Positions 1 through 8,234 of a stretch of DNA of 40,097 bases are shown here, in pieces (positions within the stretch are counted from its first letter, which is position 1; the number at the start of each line of letters is the position of its first letter). The notes beneath the pieces are model-generated. The model saw nothing but the letters and a program-made list of their open reading frames with translations, did not search any database and was not told where the DNA came from. The stretch covers positions 1-40,097 of the forward strand of contig JAFPCE010000099.1 of the NCBI GenBank assembly GCA_017390245.1, written 5' to 3'. Source of the DNA: Selenomonadaceae bacterium. GTDB lineage: Bacteria > Bacillota > Negativicutes > Selenomonadales > Selenomonadaceae. The position numbers and the translations under genes were made by a program.

Positions 1-237
1 ATCAACGATCTGATCACCAACGGCAAGGTGGATCTGGTGATCAATACGCCCGTGGGTGCGGACGGTGCCAGCGATGACAGCTATCTGCGGAAAGCCGCCA
101 TCAAGAAGAAAGTACCCTATATCACTACTATCGCAGCTGCCAAGGCAGCAGCCAGCGGCATCAAGTCTATGAATAAACCCGGCTGCGGTGTGATGAAATC
201 CCTGCAGGAACTGCACGCAGAGATTGTTGAAAAATAA
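1..237 (+). CDS. carB: Carbamoyl-phosphate synthase large subunit, C-terminal end (partial)
   Basis: The window opens inside a gene; 78 codons are visible and there is no start. The peptide has the hallmarks of the MGS-like allosteric domain at the end of CarB: a DLVINTP segment, then SDDSY, RKAAIKKKVPYITT and a closing SLQELHAEI. CarB makes carbamoyl phosphate from bicarbonate, ATP and glutamine-derived ammonia, for arginine and pyrimidine synthesis, and this end normally binds effectors such as UMP or ornithine. A strong intrinsic terminator follows directly. Base composition is GC-rich, like hisZ and hisG and unlike the rest of the window. Confidence 0.92.
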   Translation: MNDLITNGKVDLVINTPVGADGASDDSYLRKAAIKKKVPYITTIAAAKAAASGIKSMNKPGCGVMKSLQELHAEIVEK

Positions 238-247
238 ATCCTGTCAA

Positions 248-282
248 AACTCCCACAGAACATGTTCTGTGGGAGTTTTTTC
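248..282 (+). terminator. Intrinsic terminator after carB
   Basis: Two perfect 12-base arms (250-261 and 264-275) are followed by six T residues. The hairpin closes the carB transcript before the promoter of the TrpR-like gene. Confidence 0.92.
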
Positions 283-313
283 TGTACACCTTGGAGAAGT
301 TCGGGATTACCCA

Positions 314-342
314 TTGACTTTAGCACGCTAAAGTGCTAAAAT
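314..342 (+). promoter_or_regulatory. Sigma-70 promoter with embedded TrpR-type operator dyad
   Basis: TTGACT (314-319), a 17-base spacer and TAAAAT (337-342) form a near-consensus promoter. Inside it lies a perfect inverted repeat, TTTAGCAC (319-326) and GTGCTAAA (333-340), separated by six bases. The dyad fills the spacer and touches both hexamers, the expected place for a repressor. The first gene downstream encodes a TrpR-like protein, so autoregulation is likely. This is inference; no binding data are available here. Confidence 0.75.
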
Positions 343-370
343 GTGAAAAAATATATCAGGGGTGGAATTT

Positions 371-670
371 ATGAAACCTTATCATAACAAAGACATGGAT
401 TTTTTGTATCGGGGAATTTTGAGTTTGCAGACCCGGGAAGAGTGCTATGCGTTTTTTGAAGACGTTTGCACCATCAAAGAGCTGCAGGCTATGGCTCAGC
501 GGTTCCGGGTGGCATCCCAGCTGAAAGAAAACAAAAATTACAACGAGATCCAGGCGGATACCGGCGCCAGTTCGGCTACGATCAGCCGTGTTAATAAATG
601 CCTGCTCTATGGCAGCGGTGGGTATGCTACCGCGTTGGAGCGCATGGAAAAGGAGCGGGATGATGGATAA
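371..670 (+). CDS. TrpR/YerC-family DNA-binding regulator
   Basis: A 99-residue all-helical protein of the YerC/YecD TrpR-related family. The conserved block TIKELQAMAQRF (about residues 34-45) is followed by a helix-turn-helix with IQADTGASSATISRVNKCL (about 60-78), the TrpR-superfamily recognition region. ATG 371 is preferred over GTG 362 because the purine-rich stretch AGGGGTGG sits about six bases before it. The gene overlaps hisZ by a few bases, and its promoter contains a matching dyad. Members of this family next to his genes have been proposed as histidine-biosynthesis repressors (HisR); that role fits but is inferred from context. The effector is unknown. Confidence 0.85.
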   Translation: MKPYHNKDMDFLYRGILSLQTREECYAFFEDVCTIKELQAMAQRFRVASQLKENKNYNEIQADTGASSATISRVNKCLLYGSGGYATALERMEKERDDG

Positions 671-1751
671 GATTCTGAAAAAAGAGGAGCAGGCCATCCT
701 GCTGCTGCGAAAGCTATATCAAAACTACGGCTACCAGCCTTATAAAATGAGCCGTTTTGAAGAATATGACCTCTATGTCCGCAATAAAGATTTTTTGGTC
801 TCCGATCAGGTCATCACATTTTCTGACCGCAGCGGTAAGCTTTTGGCGCTGAAGCCGGACGTGACCCTTTCTATCATTAAAAACGCGGGAAAAGCAGCGG
901 ATATCCAGCGGGTGTACTATAATGAAAATGTTTTCCGTGTGGATCCCCAGACGCGAGCCTTCCGGGAGATCATGCAAACCGGCTTGGAGTGCATCGGCGA
1001 TCTTTCTTCCTCGGACGTGGCGGAAGTGGTGCTGCTGGCAGCCCAAAGCCTCAGCAAGCTGGGTGAAAACTTTGTGCTGGATATTTCTCATATGGGTATT
1101 GTTGGCGAGATCCTTCGCAAAAGCGGCTTGAGCCATGAGGGACAGAACCGGGCTCTGCAGTATCTGCATCAGAAAAACAGTCACGAACTGAATCGTTTGT
1201 GCCGGGAAGAGAACTGCTGCGCGGATGATCTTTTGGCGTTGGTGGAGTGCAGCGGTACTCCGGAATCTGTATTTGCGCAAATGCAGAGTATGCGGATTGG
1301 AGAACCCCTGGCGCAGTTGCGGCAGATTTGTGATGCGCTGACCCGGTTTGGCTTTGGTGAACAGATCCGTGTGGACTTCTCCGTTGGTACGGATATGAAG
1401 TACTACAGCGGTGTGGTGTTCAAAGGTTATCTGGCAGGTATTACCACATGGATCCTTTCCGGCGGTCAGTATGATAAGCTGCTGCAGAAAATGGGTCGCA
1501 GCGGCAATGCGGTGGGCTTTGCCATTTATCTGAATCTTTTGGAGCAGATCCGTGAGAATCCCCGCTTTGATGTGGATACTGTGTTGTTGTATCCGGAAGA
1601 TACAGATCCGATGGATATGATGATGGCGGCGGCAAAACTGCGGGAACAGGGCGATGTGCTGACGGTAAACCGTTTGCCGCAGAATTTGCGTTGGCGCAAG
1701 CTATATGAACTGAGAGAAGGGGAGGCGGTTATCCTTGAAAACAATGGTTAA
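660..1751 (+). CDS. hisZ: ATP phosphoribosyltransferase regulatory subunit
   Basis: HisZ is a class-II aminoacyl-tRNA-synthetase-like paralogue of histidyl-tRNA synthetase. It has no aminoacylation activity and pairs with short-form HisG to catalyse and feedback-control the first step of histidine synthesis. Seen here: YGYQPYKMSRFEEYDLY near residue 25, LLALKPDVTLSI (about 64), VYYNENVFRVDP and the closing fold YYSGVVFKGYL...LSGGQYDKLL. The product is about 363 residues, slightly short for the family. Two adjacent ATGs (660 and 663) follow AAAGGAG, so either can be the start. The gene overlaps the regulator upstream and hisG downstream, indicating translational coupling. Confidence 0.93.
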   Translation: MMDKILKKEEQAILLLRKLYQNYGYQPYKMSRFEEYDLYVRNKDFLVSDQVITFSDRSGKLLALKPDVTLSIIKNAGKAADIQRVYYNENVFRVDPQTRAFREIMQTGLECIGDLSSSDVAEVVLLAAQSLSKLGENFVLDISHMGIVGEILRKSGLSHEGQNRALQYLHQKNSHELNRLCREENCCADDLLALVECSGTPESVFAQMQSMRIGEPLAQLRQICDALTRFGFGEQIRVDFSVGTDMKYYSGVVFKGYLAGITTWILSGGQYDKLLQKMGRSGNAVGFAIYLNLLEQIRENPRFDVDTVLLYPEDTDPMDMMMAAAKLREQGDVLTVNRLPQNLRWRKLYELREGEAVILENNG

Positions 1752-2331
1752 TATTGCCCTTCCCAAGGGACGGCTGGGCGAGAAGGTCTATGCGCTTTTG
1801 AAAAACGCAGGCTTTTCCTGCCCCGAACTGGAAGAAAGCAGCCGGAAGCTGGTTTTTGAAAACGGGGAGAAGGGTGTCCGTTACTTTTGGGTAAAGCCCT
1901 CCGATGTATCCATTTATGTGGAACGGGGCGCGGCGGATATCGGTGTGGCAGGCAAAGATATTCTGCTGGAGTACCGGCCGGATGTGTACGAATTGCTGGA
2001 TTTAAACATCGGCAAATGCCGGATGGCGGTGGCCGGACCCACCGGATTCCGGGACAGCGCAGGCAGAACCCTCCGGGTGGCCACCAAGTTCCCGGAGATC
2101 GCACAAAGCTACTACAATGAAAAATGCCGGGACATCGACATCATCAAGCTGAACGGCTCCATCGAACTGGCGCCCATTATGGGACTTTCCGATGTGATCG
2201 TGGATATCGTAGAGACCGGCAAGACATTAAAGGAAAATAATCTGGAAGTGTTGGAGACGATCGTGCCCATCAGCGCGCGGCTCATTGCCAATATGGCCAG
2301 CATGAATAAAATATTTTGCTGGAATTTTTAA
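1735..2331 (+). CDS. hisG: ATP phosphoribosyltransferase, short form, C-terminus apparently replaced
   Basis: HisG condenses ATP with PRPP, the first committed step of histidine synthesis. The N-terminus ALPKGRLGEKVY, the segment ADIGVAGKDILLEY and the PRPP-loop region SDVIVDIVETGKTLKENNLE are typical, and the short form agrees with the adjacent hisZ. TTG 1735 is chosen because GGAGG lies nine bases upstream; ATG 1744 is the alternative. The protein is normal up to SARLIANMAS, then ends in an odd short tail, NKIFCWNF, where family members continue with a conserved helix. The tail is AT-rich, unlike the rest of the gene. The reading frame therefore seems cut at about 2305 and ends in foreign sequence. 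Confidence 0.88.
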   Translation: MKTMVNIALPKGRLGEKVYALLKNAGFSCPELEESSRKLVFENGEKGVRYFWVKPSDVSIYVERGAADIGVAGKDILLEYRPDVYELLDLNIGKCRMAVAGPTGFRDSAGRTLRVATKFPEIAQSYYNEKCRDIDIIKLNGSIELAPIMGLSDVIVDIVETGKTLKENNLEVLETIVPISARLIANMASMNKIFCWNF

Positions 2332-2427
2332 CAAATATCCGCAGTCAGAATAAAAAATAGAGAATTGTCCTTGTACTATATACAATAAGCCGGATTAATG
2401 ATAAAATTAACTTGTAATTATTTACGT

Positions 2428-2462
2428 GGGAGGCAGGAGAGTCCTCCCTTAATATTTTTTGT
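2428..2462 (+). terminator. Hairpin plus T-run in the leader of the symporter gene
   Basis: GGGAGG (2428-2433) can pair with CCTCCC (2443-2448); an AT stretch with six T residues follows. It lies only about 10 bases before the Shine-Dalgarno of the next gene. It may end an upstream transcript (the original neighbour may be missing because of the nearby junction), or act as a leader attenuator. The remaining spacer from 2332 holds AT-rich sequence with no convincing promoter pair. Confidence 0.5.
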
Positions 2463-2485
2463 GTATTTCTAAGGAGGTTTTTCTG

Positions 2486-3715
2486 ATGGCAGAGGAAAAA
2501 AAGAATTCTCTGGACAGCCTTGGCAAGTGGATTATTTTAGCCACTATCCTGGGTGCAGTAGTAGGCCTGGTAATGGGCAAGCCTGCTCACATGTTCGCTC
2601 CTATTGGCGATCTGTTCATGTCCCTCATTAAGATGGTAGTCGTACCAATGGTTTTCTTCTCTTTGGTAGGCGGTGCTGCTTCTCTTGGTAACTCCAAGGG
2701 TGCAGGCAAAATCGGTGCTATTACATTTATCTATTATGGTGTTACCACTGCAGTAGCAGTTGTTCTGGGCCTGATTGTAGCTCAGATTTTCAAGCCAGGT
2801 GCTGGTATTGATATTTCTGCTATTTCCGATGCAGCTATTGACGTTGATATGTCCCAGAGTGGTTCTATTCCAGGCTTCTGGGAGACTGTAATCGGCTTCG
2901 TACCTGTTAATCCTTTTGCAGCTCTCGTTGAAGGCAACATCCTGCAGACCATCGTATTTGCTTTGTTTGTAGGCTTTGCTCTTTCCCTTTTGGACGAGGA
3001 CAAGAAGAAGTTCATGATGAACATCTTCAATTTCTTCACAGAGATTTTCATCAAGATTATGACCGGCATTATGTACATTGCTCCTATCGGCGTATTTGCA
3101 CTGATGGCTGATGCAACTGGTACCTTCGGTTATGATGTTCTGGTTAAGATTCTCCAGCTGATTGTTGCTTATGTATTGGTACTGGCTGTTGTTACTTATG
3201 TAATGATTGGTGGTACTGTACAGCTCTTCTCCAAGAAGGTTGGCTATGTACAGTTCTTTAAGAGCATGTGGAAGTGCCAGGTATTTGCATTCTCCACTGC
3301 ATCTTCCATGGCTACCCTGCCAATGAACATGAGCACCTGTATTAATGAGTTCAAGCTGAATAAGGGTACTGTATCCTTTGCTTTGCCATTAGGTGCTACC
3401 ATTAACATGAATGGTAATGCTGCATACTATGCAATGGCAGCTTGCTTCATTGCCCAGATGTATGGCATTGAGCTCAGCGTTGGCCAGTATATTGCTATTA
3501 TCATCACTGCTACCTTAGGTGCAGTTGGCCAGGCTGGTGTACCAGGCCCAACTCTGCTGGTTGTAGCTGTATTGGTTGCTGCTAATATTCCTATTGAGGC
3601 ACTGCCAATCCTCTTTGGTGTAGACCGTATCTTCGATATGCTCCGTACTGCAGTTAACATCACTGGTGATGCTGCCTGCGCTACTATCGTTGACCGCTTC
3701 CGTGAAGAAGAGTAA
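2486..3715 (+). CDS. DAACS-family (SLC1-type) acidic amino acid/dicarboxylate:cation symporter
   Basis: A 409-residue membrane protein of the GltP/GltPh/DctA family. Hairpin 1 has FSTASSMATLP (about residues 269-279). TM7 carries NMNGN (307-311), hairpin 2 has GVPGP (351-355), and TM8 has DRIFDMLRT with NITGD (380-395). Asp384 and Arg387 align by motif with GltPh Asp394 and Arg397, which bind the amino group and the side-chain carboxylate. That favours glutamate or aspartate over a pure C4-dicarboxylate. The cation-site motif NMDGT is changed to NMNGN, which is unusual. ATG 2486 follows AAGGAGG. Strong GGT/GCT codon preference, as in purA and purB, suggests high expression, so this may be a main nutrient carrier. 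Confidence 0.88.
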   Translation: MAEEKKNSLDSLGKWIILATILGAVVGLVMGKPAHMFAPIGDLFMSLIKMVVVPMVFFSLVGGAASLGNSKGAGKIGAITFIYYGVTTAVAVVLGLIVAQIFKPGAGIDISAISDAAIDVDMSQSGSIPGFWETVIGFVPVNPFAALVEGNILQTIVFALFVGFALSLLDEDKKKFMMNIFNFFTEIFIKIMTGIMYIAPIGVFALMADATGTFGYDVLVKILQLIVAYVLVLAVVTYVMIGGTVQLFSKKVGYVQFFKSMWKCQVFAFSTASSMATLPMNMSTCINEFKLNKGTVSFALPLGATINMNGNAAYYAMAACFIAQMYGIELSVGQYIAIIITATLGAVGQAGVPGPTLLVVAVLVAANIPIEALPILFGVDRIFDMLRTAVNITGDAACATIVDRFREEE

Positions 3716-3745
3716 TATTACTATTTATTAGATATCGGGAAATAA

Positions 3746-3780
3746 CAAAAGGCGCTGCTCTACGGGGCAGCGCTTTTATT
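3746..3780 (+). terminator. Intrinsic terminator after the symporter
   Basis: GCGCTGC (3752-3758) pairs with GCAGCGC (3767-3773) and is followed by TTTTATT, with an A-run before it. It separates the symporter from the trk genes. Confidence 0.88.
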
Positions 3781-3845
3781 GTGGCATTTTATCACTAAAT
3801 GGAGTAATATATGCTTAATGGTTTATAAAAATGGGAGGTACCATT

Positions 3846-5192
3846 ATGAATATCGTAATTGTAGGAGCGGGCAAGCTGGGATATAGTATCGCAGAGCTTC
3901 TGTCGAAGGAAGAATATGATATTGTGGTTATTGATAAAGAAGCAGAGCGCCTGGATATGATAAAAAACAATCTGGACGTTCTGACTATTCATGCCAGCGG
4001 CTCCAGCCCTACTACTATGGATGATATGGATGTGAGAGGCGCAGATATGCTCATTGCTGTTACTGGTAGTGATGAGGTAAATATGGTCTGCTGCATGATA
4101 GCCAAGAAGCATGGCATTACCCATACGGTGGCCCGCATCAGGGATATGCAGTTTCTCACTGAATCCAAGGATTACTTAAAGCAGAATTTTGATATAGACC
4201 TGGTATTGAATCCAGAGTATATTACCGCACTGGAAATCAGCCGTATTCTGATGGTACCTGCAGCGCTTAATGTGGAGGATTTTGCTGAAGGCAGGGTGCG
4301 TTTATTTGAGACGAAGGTAAAGAAAAAATCCCTGCTGGCCAGAAGGCCATTAAAAGAGCTGGAGATACCAAGATCTATTCTGGTAGCCATGATTTTCAGA
4401 GACAGGCGCATGATTATCCCTCATGGTGATGACTGCCTGCTGCCTCATGACAATGTGTATTTTGTAGGCAATACTACGGATATTGAAAACTTCAGCAAGA
4501 ATCTGATTCAGCGTGATACCAACAAGATAAAAAAGGCAGTTATCATTGGCGCTGGCCGTGCCGGCCGTTTTACTGCCAGAGAGCTTGATAAGCAGGGCGT
4601 AGATGTTATGGTCATTGATATAGATAGAGAGCGCTGCCGTATGGTGAATGAATACCTCACTGGTAACAGCGTTGCAGTATGCGGTGATGGTACTAATATA
4701 GAGCTGCTGCAGACAGAAGGTGTCAGCAAGGCTGATGTTATTATCTGCCTGACAAATGATGATAAACTCAACCTCCTTATGGCCTTAATGGGCAAGCATT
4801 TAAACGTGAAGAAAACCATTGTTAAGGTTAACCGGGCCGAGTACATTGATTTGATGGAAAAGGTAGGCATTGATATAGTATTGTCTTCCCGTTTTCTGGC
4901 TGCCAGCGAGGTTATGGCCTTTGTACGCCGGGGCGGCATAGTTTCTGTTTCCCTGCTGGAGGGTGCTAAGGCTGAGGCTATTGAGGTAGTGGTACAGGAA
5001 GGTGCCCGGGTAGCTGGGCGAAAGCTCATGGATGCTGCCCTGCCACGGGAATGTCTGGTCTGCGGCTATGTCCGGGAGGAAAATGCCTATGTGCCAAATG
5101 GTAATTCTGTGCTGCAGCCAGGTGACAGAGCTATTATTATTGTGCAGATGCAGCATGCTAAAAAAGTGCTGAAATATTTCCATAAGGGTTAA
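3846..5192 (+). CDS. trkA: Trk potassium uptake system NAD-binding subunit TrkA
   Basis: A cytoplasmic gating ring protein for TrkH channels, 448 residues. It has two tandem RCK units: the first Rossmann domain begins IVIVGAGKLG (residues 3-12), and the second begins near residue 230 with AVIIGAGRAGRFTARELD. Each is followed by a RCK_C lobe (about 140-215 and 370-446). Both nucleotide sites keep the GxGxxG core and an acidic residue after strand 2 (VVIDKE, VMVIDID). ATG 3846 follows GGGAGG with good spacing. Two trkH genes follow within 60 bases, so the three probably form one operon. RCK_C lobes bind c-di-AMP in some Firmicutes, and a c-di-AMP phosphodiesterase gene lies elsewhere in this window. 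Confidence 0.95.
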   Translation: MNIVIVGAGKLGYSIAELLSKEEYDIVVIDKEAERLDMIKNNLDVLTIHASGSSPTTMDDMDVRGADMLIAVTGSDEVNMVCCMIAKKHGITHTVARIRDMQFLTESKDYLKQNFDIDLVLNPEYITALEISRILMVPAALNVEDFAEGRVRLFETKVKKKSLLARRPLKELEIPRSILVAMIFRDRRMIIPHGDDCLLPHDNVYFVGNTTDIENFSKNLIQRDTNKIKKAVIIGAGRAGRFTARELDKQGVDVMVIDIDRERCRMVNEYLTGNSVAVCGDGTNIELLQTEGVSKADVIICLTNDDKLNLLMALMGKHLNVKKTIVKVNRAEYIDLMEKVGIDIVLSSRFLAASEVMAFVRRGGIVSVSLLEGAKAEAIEVVVQEGARVAGRKLMDAALPRECLVCGYVREENAYVPNGNSVLQPGDRAIIIVQMQHAKKVLKYFHKG

Positions 5193-5204
5193 GGCGGAGT
5201 GGCA

Positions 5205-6659
5205 ATGGATCGGATTGTTTTACTTTTAACAGGCAAATTAATTCTTTTTTGTGGCGCTTTTCAGCTGATTCCCTGGTGCTACAGCCTTTATTTAGGCCAC
5301 GATGATATTGTGAGTGCTTTTTCAGCTTCTATTTTGATTGCACTTTTAACAGGCATCTGGTTTTTAGGCAAGGGCGAAAAGCACGGAGATAGTATGAATG
5401 CCTGGGAAGGTTCCTGCTTTTTGTTTTTCAGCTGGTGGATTTTGTCCTTGTTTGGTGCTCTGCCATATTATTTTAGCGAGCATTTGCATTTTGCCGGAGC
5501 GATTTTTGAAAGCATTTCCTGTTTTACCACTACAGGCATCAGCAACTATGCTGGTGATATGGATATAGCTGTTATACTGTGGCGCAGTTTGTCCCAGTGG
5601 CTGGGAGGCTATTTTGTCTTTTTACAGCTTTGCACGCTGCTTCCTGTTACCAGCGGCTGCTTTGGCATTTCCTTTGTACTGCCTGGCAATATGCGTACAG
5701 GTGCTATTTCCCAGCGGCGTTTGCAGAAAACTGCAGGCCGTATATTGAAGATTTATCTGGTGGTTTCCTTGGTGGGGATGGCTTTATATGAGCTATGTGG
5801 CGTATCAGTTTTTGATGCTCTGAATCTAGCCATGGTTACCATATCTACAGGCGGCTGTTATACACCGGATGCCAGTGTTTCCATTGATGGCTGGTTTACC
5901 ATTACAGCATTTTTAGGTATTTTAACCTCTGGCTGCAATATACTTCTTTACTGGCAGGCCTTCAGCCGTGGTGAAATCCGTATTGTGAAGCAGACCTTTT
6001 ACAACAGTGAAACCAGGATTTTTTTCCTGCTGTTATTTGTATTTACTACGGTTATCGGTTTGCATCTATATTCCCAGGGCATGTACAGCCTGGGTGACAG
6101 TATGGCTAACAGCCTGTTCCACGTAGTATCCTTTGCCTGTACCAATGGTGTTATGGTGGATCAGATGCTGCACTGGCCTGGCAGTGATAAGTTTTTGTTA
6201 ATCTGCCTGGCTTTAATCGGTGGCTGTGTAGGTTCTCTGGCAGGTGGCTTTAAGATTTTCCGGCTGCAGGTGCTGGCTAAAAGTGCTTATGCAGAGATGA
6301 AGCGTTCCCTGCATCCCAATATGGTAGTGAGGATTGTGGTAGATGGCAAATCTGTACCCCATAAGACCATAGAGCGCATACTGACATATTTCTTTTTGTA
6401 CTTTTCCACTATAGTGGTGTCTATGCTTTTTGTTTCCTTAGCTGGCATGAGCATGCAGCAGACTGCAGATATTGTGGTATCATGCCTTACCAGTACGGGC
6501 CAGATGATGCTGTTTCACAGTGATTATGAGGAGCTGCAGTCTTTGCCTGATTATATTAAGATGATTTGCTGTGTGATTATGATTATTGGCAAGATAAATA
6601 TCTTTACCCTGCTTCTGCTGCTAAATGGCGGCTGGTCTAAATTAAAGGCCCGTGGCTGA
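5205..6659 (+). CDS. Divergent TrkH-family potassium transporter subunit
   Basis: A 484-residue membrane protein with the four-fold M1-P-M2 layout of TrkH/KtrB channels. The filter positions are recognisable: TTTG (108-111), STGG (214-217), CTNG (312-315) and TSTG (429-432), so all four glycines remain. Other conserved features are altered: the usual WLGGMGI after the first pore loop reads WLGGYFVFL, and the fourth loop lacks the normal N-x-G-x-G pattern. The intramembrane-loop region reads GGCVGSLAGGFKIFR. ATG 5205 follows GGCGGAG; GTG 5199 in frame is possible. It sits between trkA and a more canonical trkH. It may be a second transporter or a partner in a mixed dimer. Confidence 0.88.
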   Translation: MDRIVLLLTGKLILFCGAFQLIPWCYSLYLGHDDIVSAFSASILIALLTGIWFLGKGEKHGDSMNAWEGSCFLFFSWWILSLFGALPYYFSEHLHFAGAIFESISCFTTTGISNYAGDMDIAVILWRSLSQWLGGYFVFLQLCTLLPVTSGCFGISFVLPGNMRTGAISQRRLQKTAGRILKIYLVVSLVGMALYELCGVSVFDALNLAMVTISTGGCYTPDASVSIDGWFTITAFLGILTSGCNILLYWQAFSRGEIRIVKQTFYNSETRIFFLLLFVFTTVIGLHLYSQGMYSLGDSMANSLFHVVSFACTNGVMVDQMLHWPGSDKFLLICLALIGGCVGSLAGGFKIFRLQVLAKSAYAEMKRSLHPNMVVRIVVDGKSVPHKTIERILTYFFLYFSTIVVSMLFVSLAGMSMQQTADIVVSCLTSTGQMMLFHSDYEELQSLPDYIKMICCVIMIIGKINIFTLLLLLNGGWSKLKARG

Positions 6660-6692
6660 TGCCGCTGGTCTGGAGGTTAATGGTGAAATATT

Positions 6693-8135
6693 ATGAGTTA
6701 TAAGGTTGTTGCCTATATCATGGGAAAGCTGCTGGCTGCTTTAACCATAACGCTGGCTGTACCCTTTCTGGCAGCTGTATACTGGCAGGAAGCCAGCAGT
6801 ATTGATTTTATAGGAACTATAATTTTCAGCTTTGCCATTGCAGTTTTTTTGTATAACTATGGTGAGCTGGAGCATGACAATCTGACAGTGCGGGAGGGCA
6901 TGGCCATTACAGGCCTTTCCTGGCTGCTGGTGTCATTGATAGGTACTATTCCTTTTATAGCAGGACATCATTTAGGTGTTATAGATGCGGTTTTTGAATC
7001 CATATCTGGTTTTACCTGTACAGGTGCGTCGGTTATACCGGATCTGGATGCTATGCCCAGGAGCATTATTCTCTGGCGCAGTATCATGCACTGGCTGGGC
7101 GGTTTGGGGATTATCGTTATCTTTATAGCTATTTTCCCTCAGCCTGGCAACAGTGTCATGAAAATATTTGATACAGAAACTACAGGACCTTCTAAAGACC
7201 GCATGGTACCCCGGATTAAGAATGCAGCTCATGCGCTGCTGTTTATCTATATCGGCTTTACCTATCTCATGCTGTGTCTGCTGCTATTATGCGGCTACAG
7301 CTTGTTTGATGCCATTAATATCGCCTTTACCACCCTGGCTACAGGTGGTTTTGGGGTGCTGAATGACAGTATTGCAGGCTACAATAATTTCCCTGCTGAA
7401 ATGGTGATTATCTTCTTCATGCTGGTGGGCGGTGGTAACTTTGGCCTTTACTTTATGGCCTGGCGCAAGGGTATCAGCAAGATGCTGCACAATATAGAAT
7501 TCCGCATTTATCTGATTATGTTTGTGGTCTTTACCTGCCTGATTACCATTAACCTCACATCTGTTATGGGGATGCATAGTGATTTTGCCTTGAAAAACGC
7601 TGCTTTTCAGGTGGCATCAACCCTGACTACCACAGGCCTGGGCATAGATAACTACAACACCTGGCCAGCCTTTTCCCAGTACTGCATAGTTGTGCTGATG
7701 CTGACAGGCGGCTGTGCTGGTTCTACCTCTGGCGGCATGAAAATTGCCCGCGTAGTTATCCTGTGCAAAATGGTAGGAAAAATCATTAAGGAAAAGCTGC
7801 ATCCTAACAGCTTTGCCATAGTCAGAATGGAAGAAAAGCAGCAGGATGATGTGGTTATATTTAAAACAGCCAGATTTTTCTTCCTGTATATTTTCCTGGC
7901 GTTAATGACTACTATTTTCTTTAATTTTGATGGTGTACCGTCTGTAGACTCAGTGATGCTGGCTCTGTCCTGCATGGGCAATGTAGGCGTGTCCTTTGGT
8001 TTGGAGTACAGCTTTGCCCAGCTGCCAGACATGTCTAAGGCTGTGTGCAGTATCAACATGCTGGTAGGACGTCTGGAAATCTTCACTTATCTCGCTATGC
8101 TGCAGGCCAGCTTCTGGCGGGAAAATAACTGGTAA
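6693..8135 (+). CDS. trkH: Potassium uptake transporter TrkH
   Basis: A 480-residue potassium-translocating subunit that works with TrkA in the membrane. Filter loops are close to canonical: TCTGAS (108-113), ATGGFG (216-221), TTTGLG (312-317), and a fourth loop with SCMGNVGVSFG near 435-445. WLGGLGIIVI follows the first loop, and GGCAGSTSGGMKIAR forms the conserved lysine/arginine region near residue 345. The start is ATG 6693; a weak GGTGA lies just upstream and a stronger GGAGG somewhat further away. It is the third gene after trkA. A long hairpin downstream ends the unit against the convergent isomerase gene. Confidence 0.94.
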   Translation: MSYKVVAYIMGKLLAALTITLAVPFLAAVYWQEASSIDFIGTIIFSFAIAVFLYNYGELEHDNLTVREGMAITGLSWLLVSLIGTIPFIAGHHLGVIDAVFESISGFTCTGASVIPDLDAMPRSIILWRSIMHWLGGLGIIVIFIAIFPQPGNSVMKIFDTETTGPSKDRMVPRIKNAAHALLFIYIGFTYLMLCLLLLCGYSLFDAINIAFTTLATGGFGVLNDSIAGYNNFPAEMVIIFFMLVGGGNFGLYFMAWRKGISKMLHNIEFRIYLIMFVVFTCLITINLTSVMGMHSDFALKNAAFQVASTLTTTGLGIDNYNTWPAFSQYCIVVLMLTGGCAGSTSGGMKIARVVILCKMVGKIIKEKLHPNSFAIVRMEEKQQDDVVIFKTARFFFLYIFLALMTTIFFNFDGVPSVDSVMLALSCMGNVGVSFGLEYSFAQLPDMSKAVCSINMLVGRLEIFTYLAMLQASFWRENNW

Positions 8136-8159
8136 TAAACTAAATTCAGGCACAAGAAA

Positions 8160-8222
8160 AGCCACAGCAATGTTATGTATCCTGACTAACGGATAGCTAC
8201 AGCATTGCCGTGGCTTATTTTT
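8160..8222. terminator. Long bidirectional terminator between trkH and the isomerase gene
   Basis: GCCAC-A-GCAATG from 8161 pairs with CATTGC-C-GTGGC ending at 8214, with one internal mismatch and a further small stem (TATCC/GGATA) inside the loop. An A-run precedes it and a T-run follows, so it can serve both converging genes. Confidence 0.85.
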
Positions 8223-8234
8223 GTGTTATTAATT

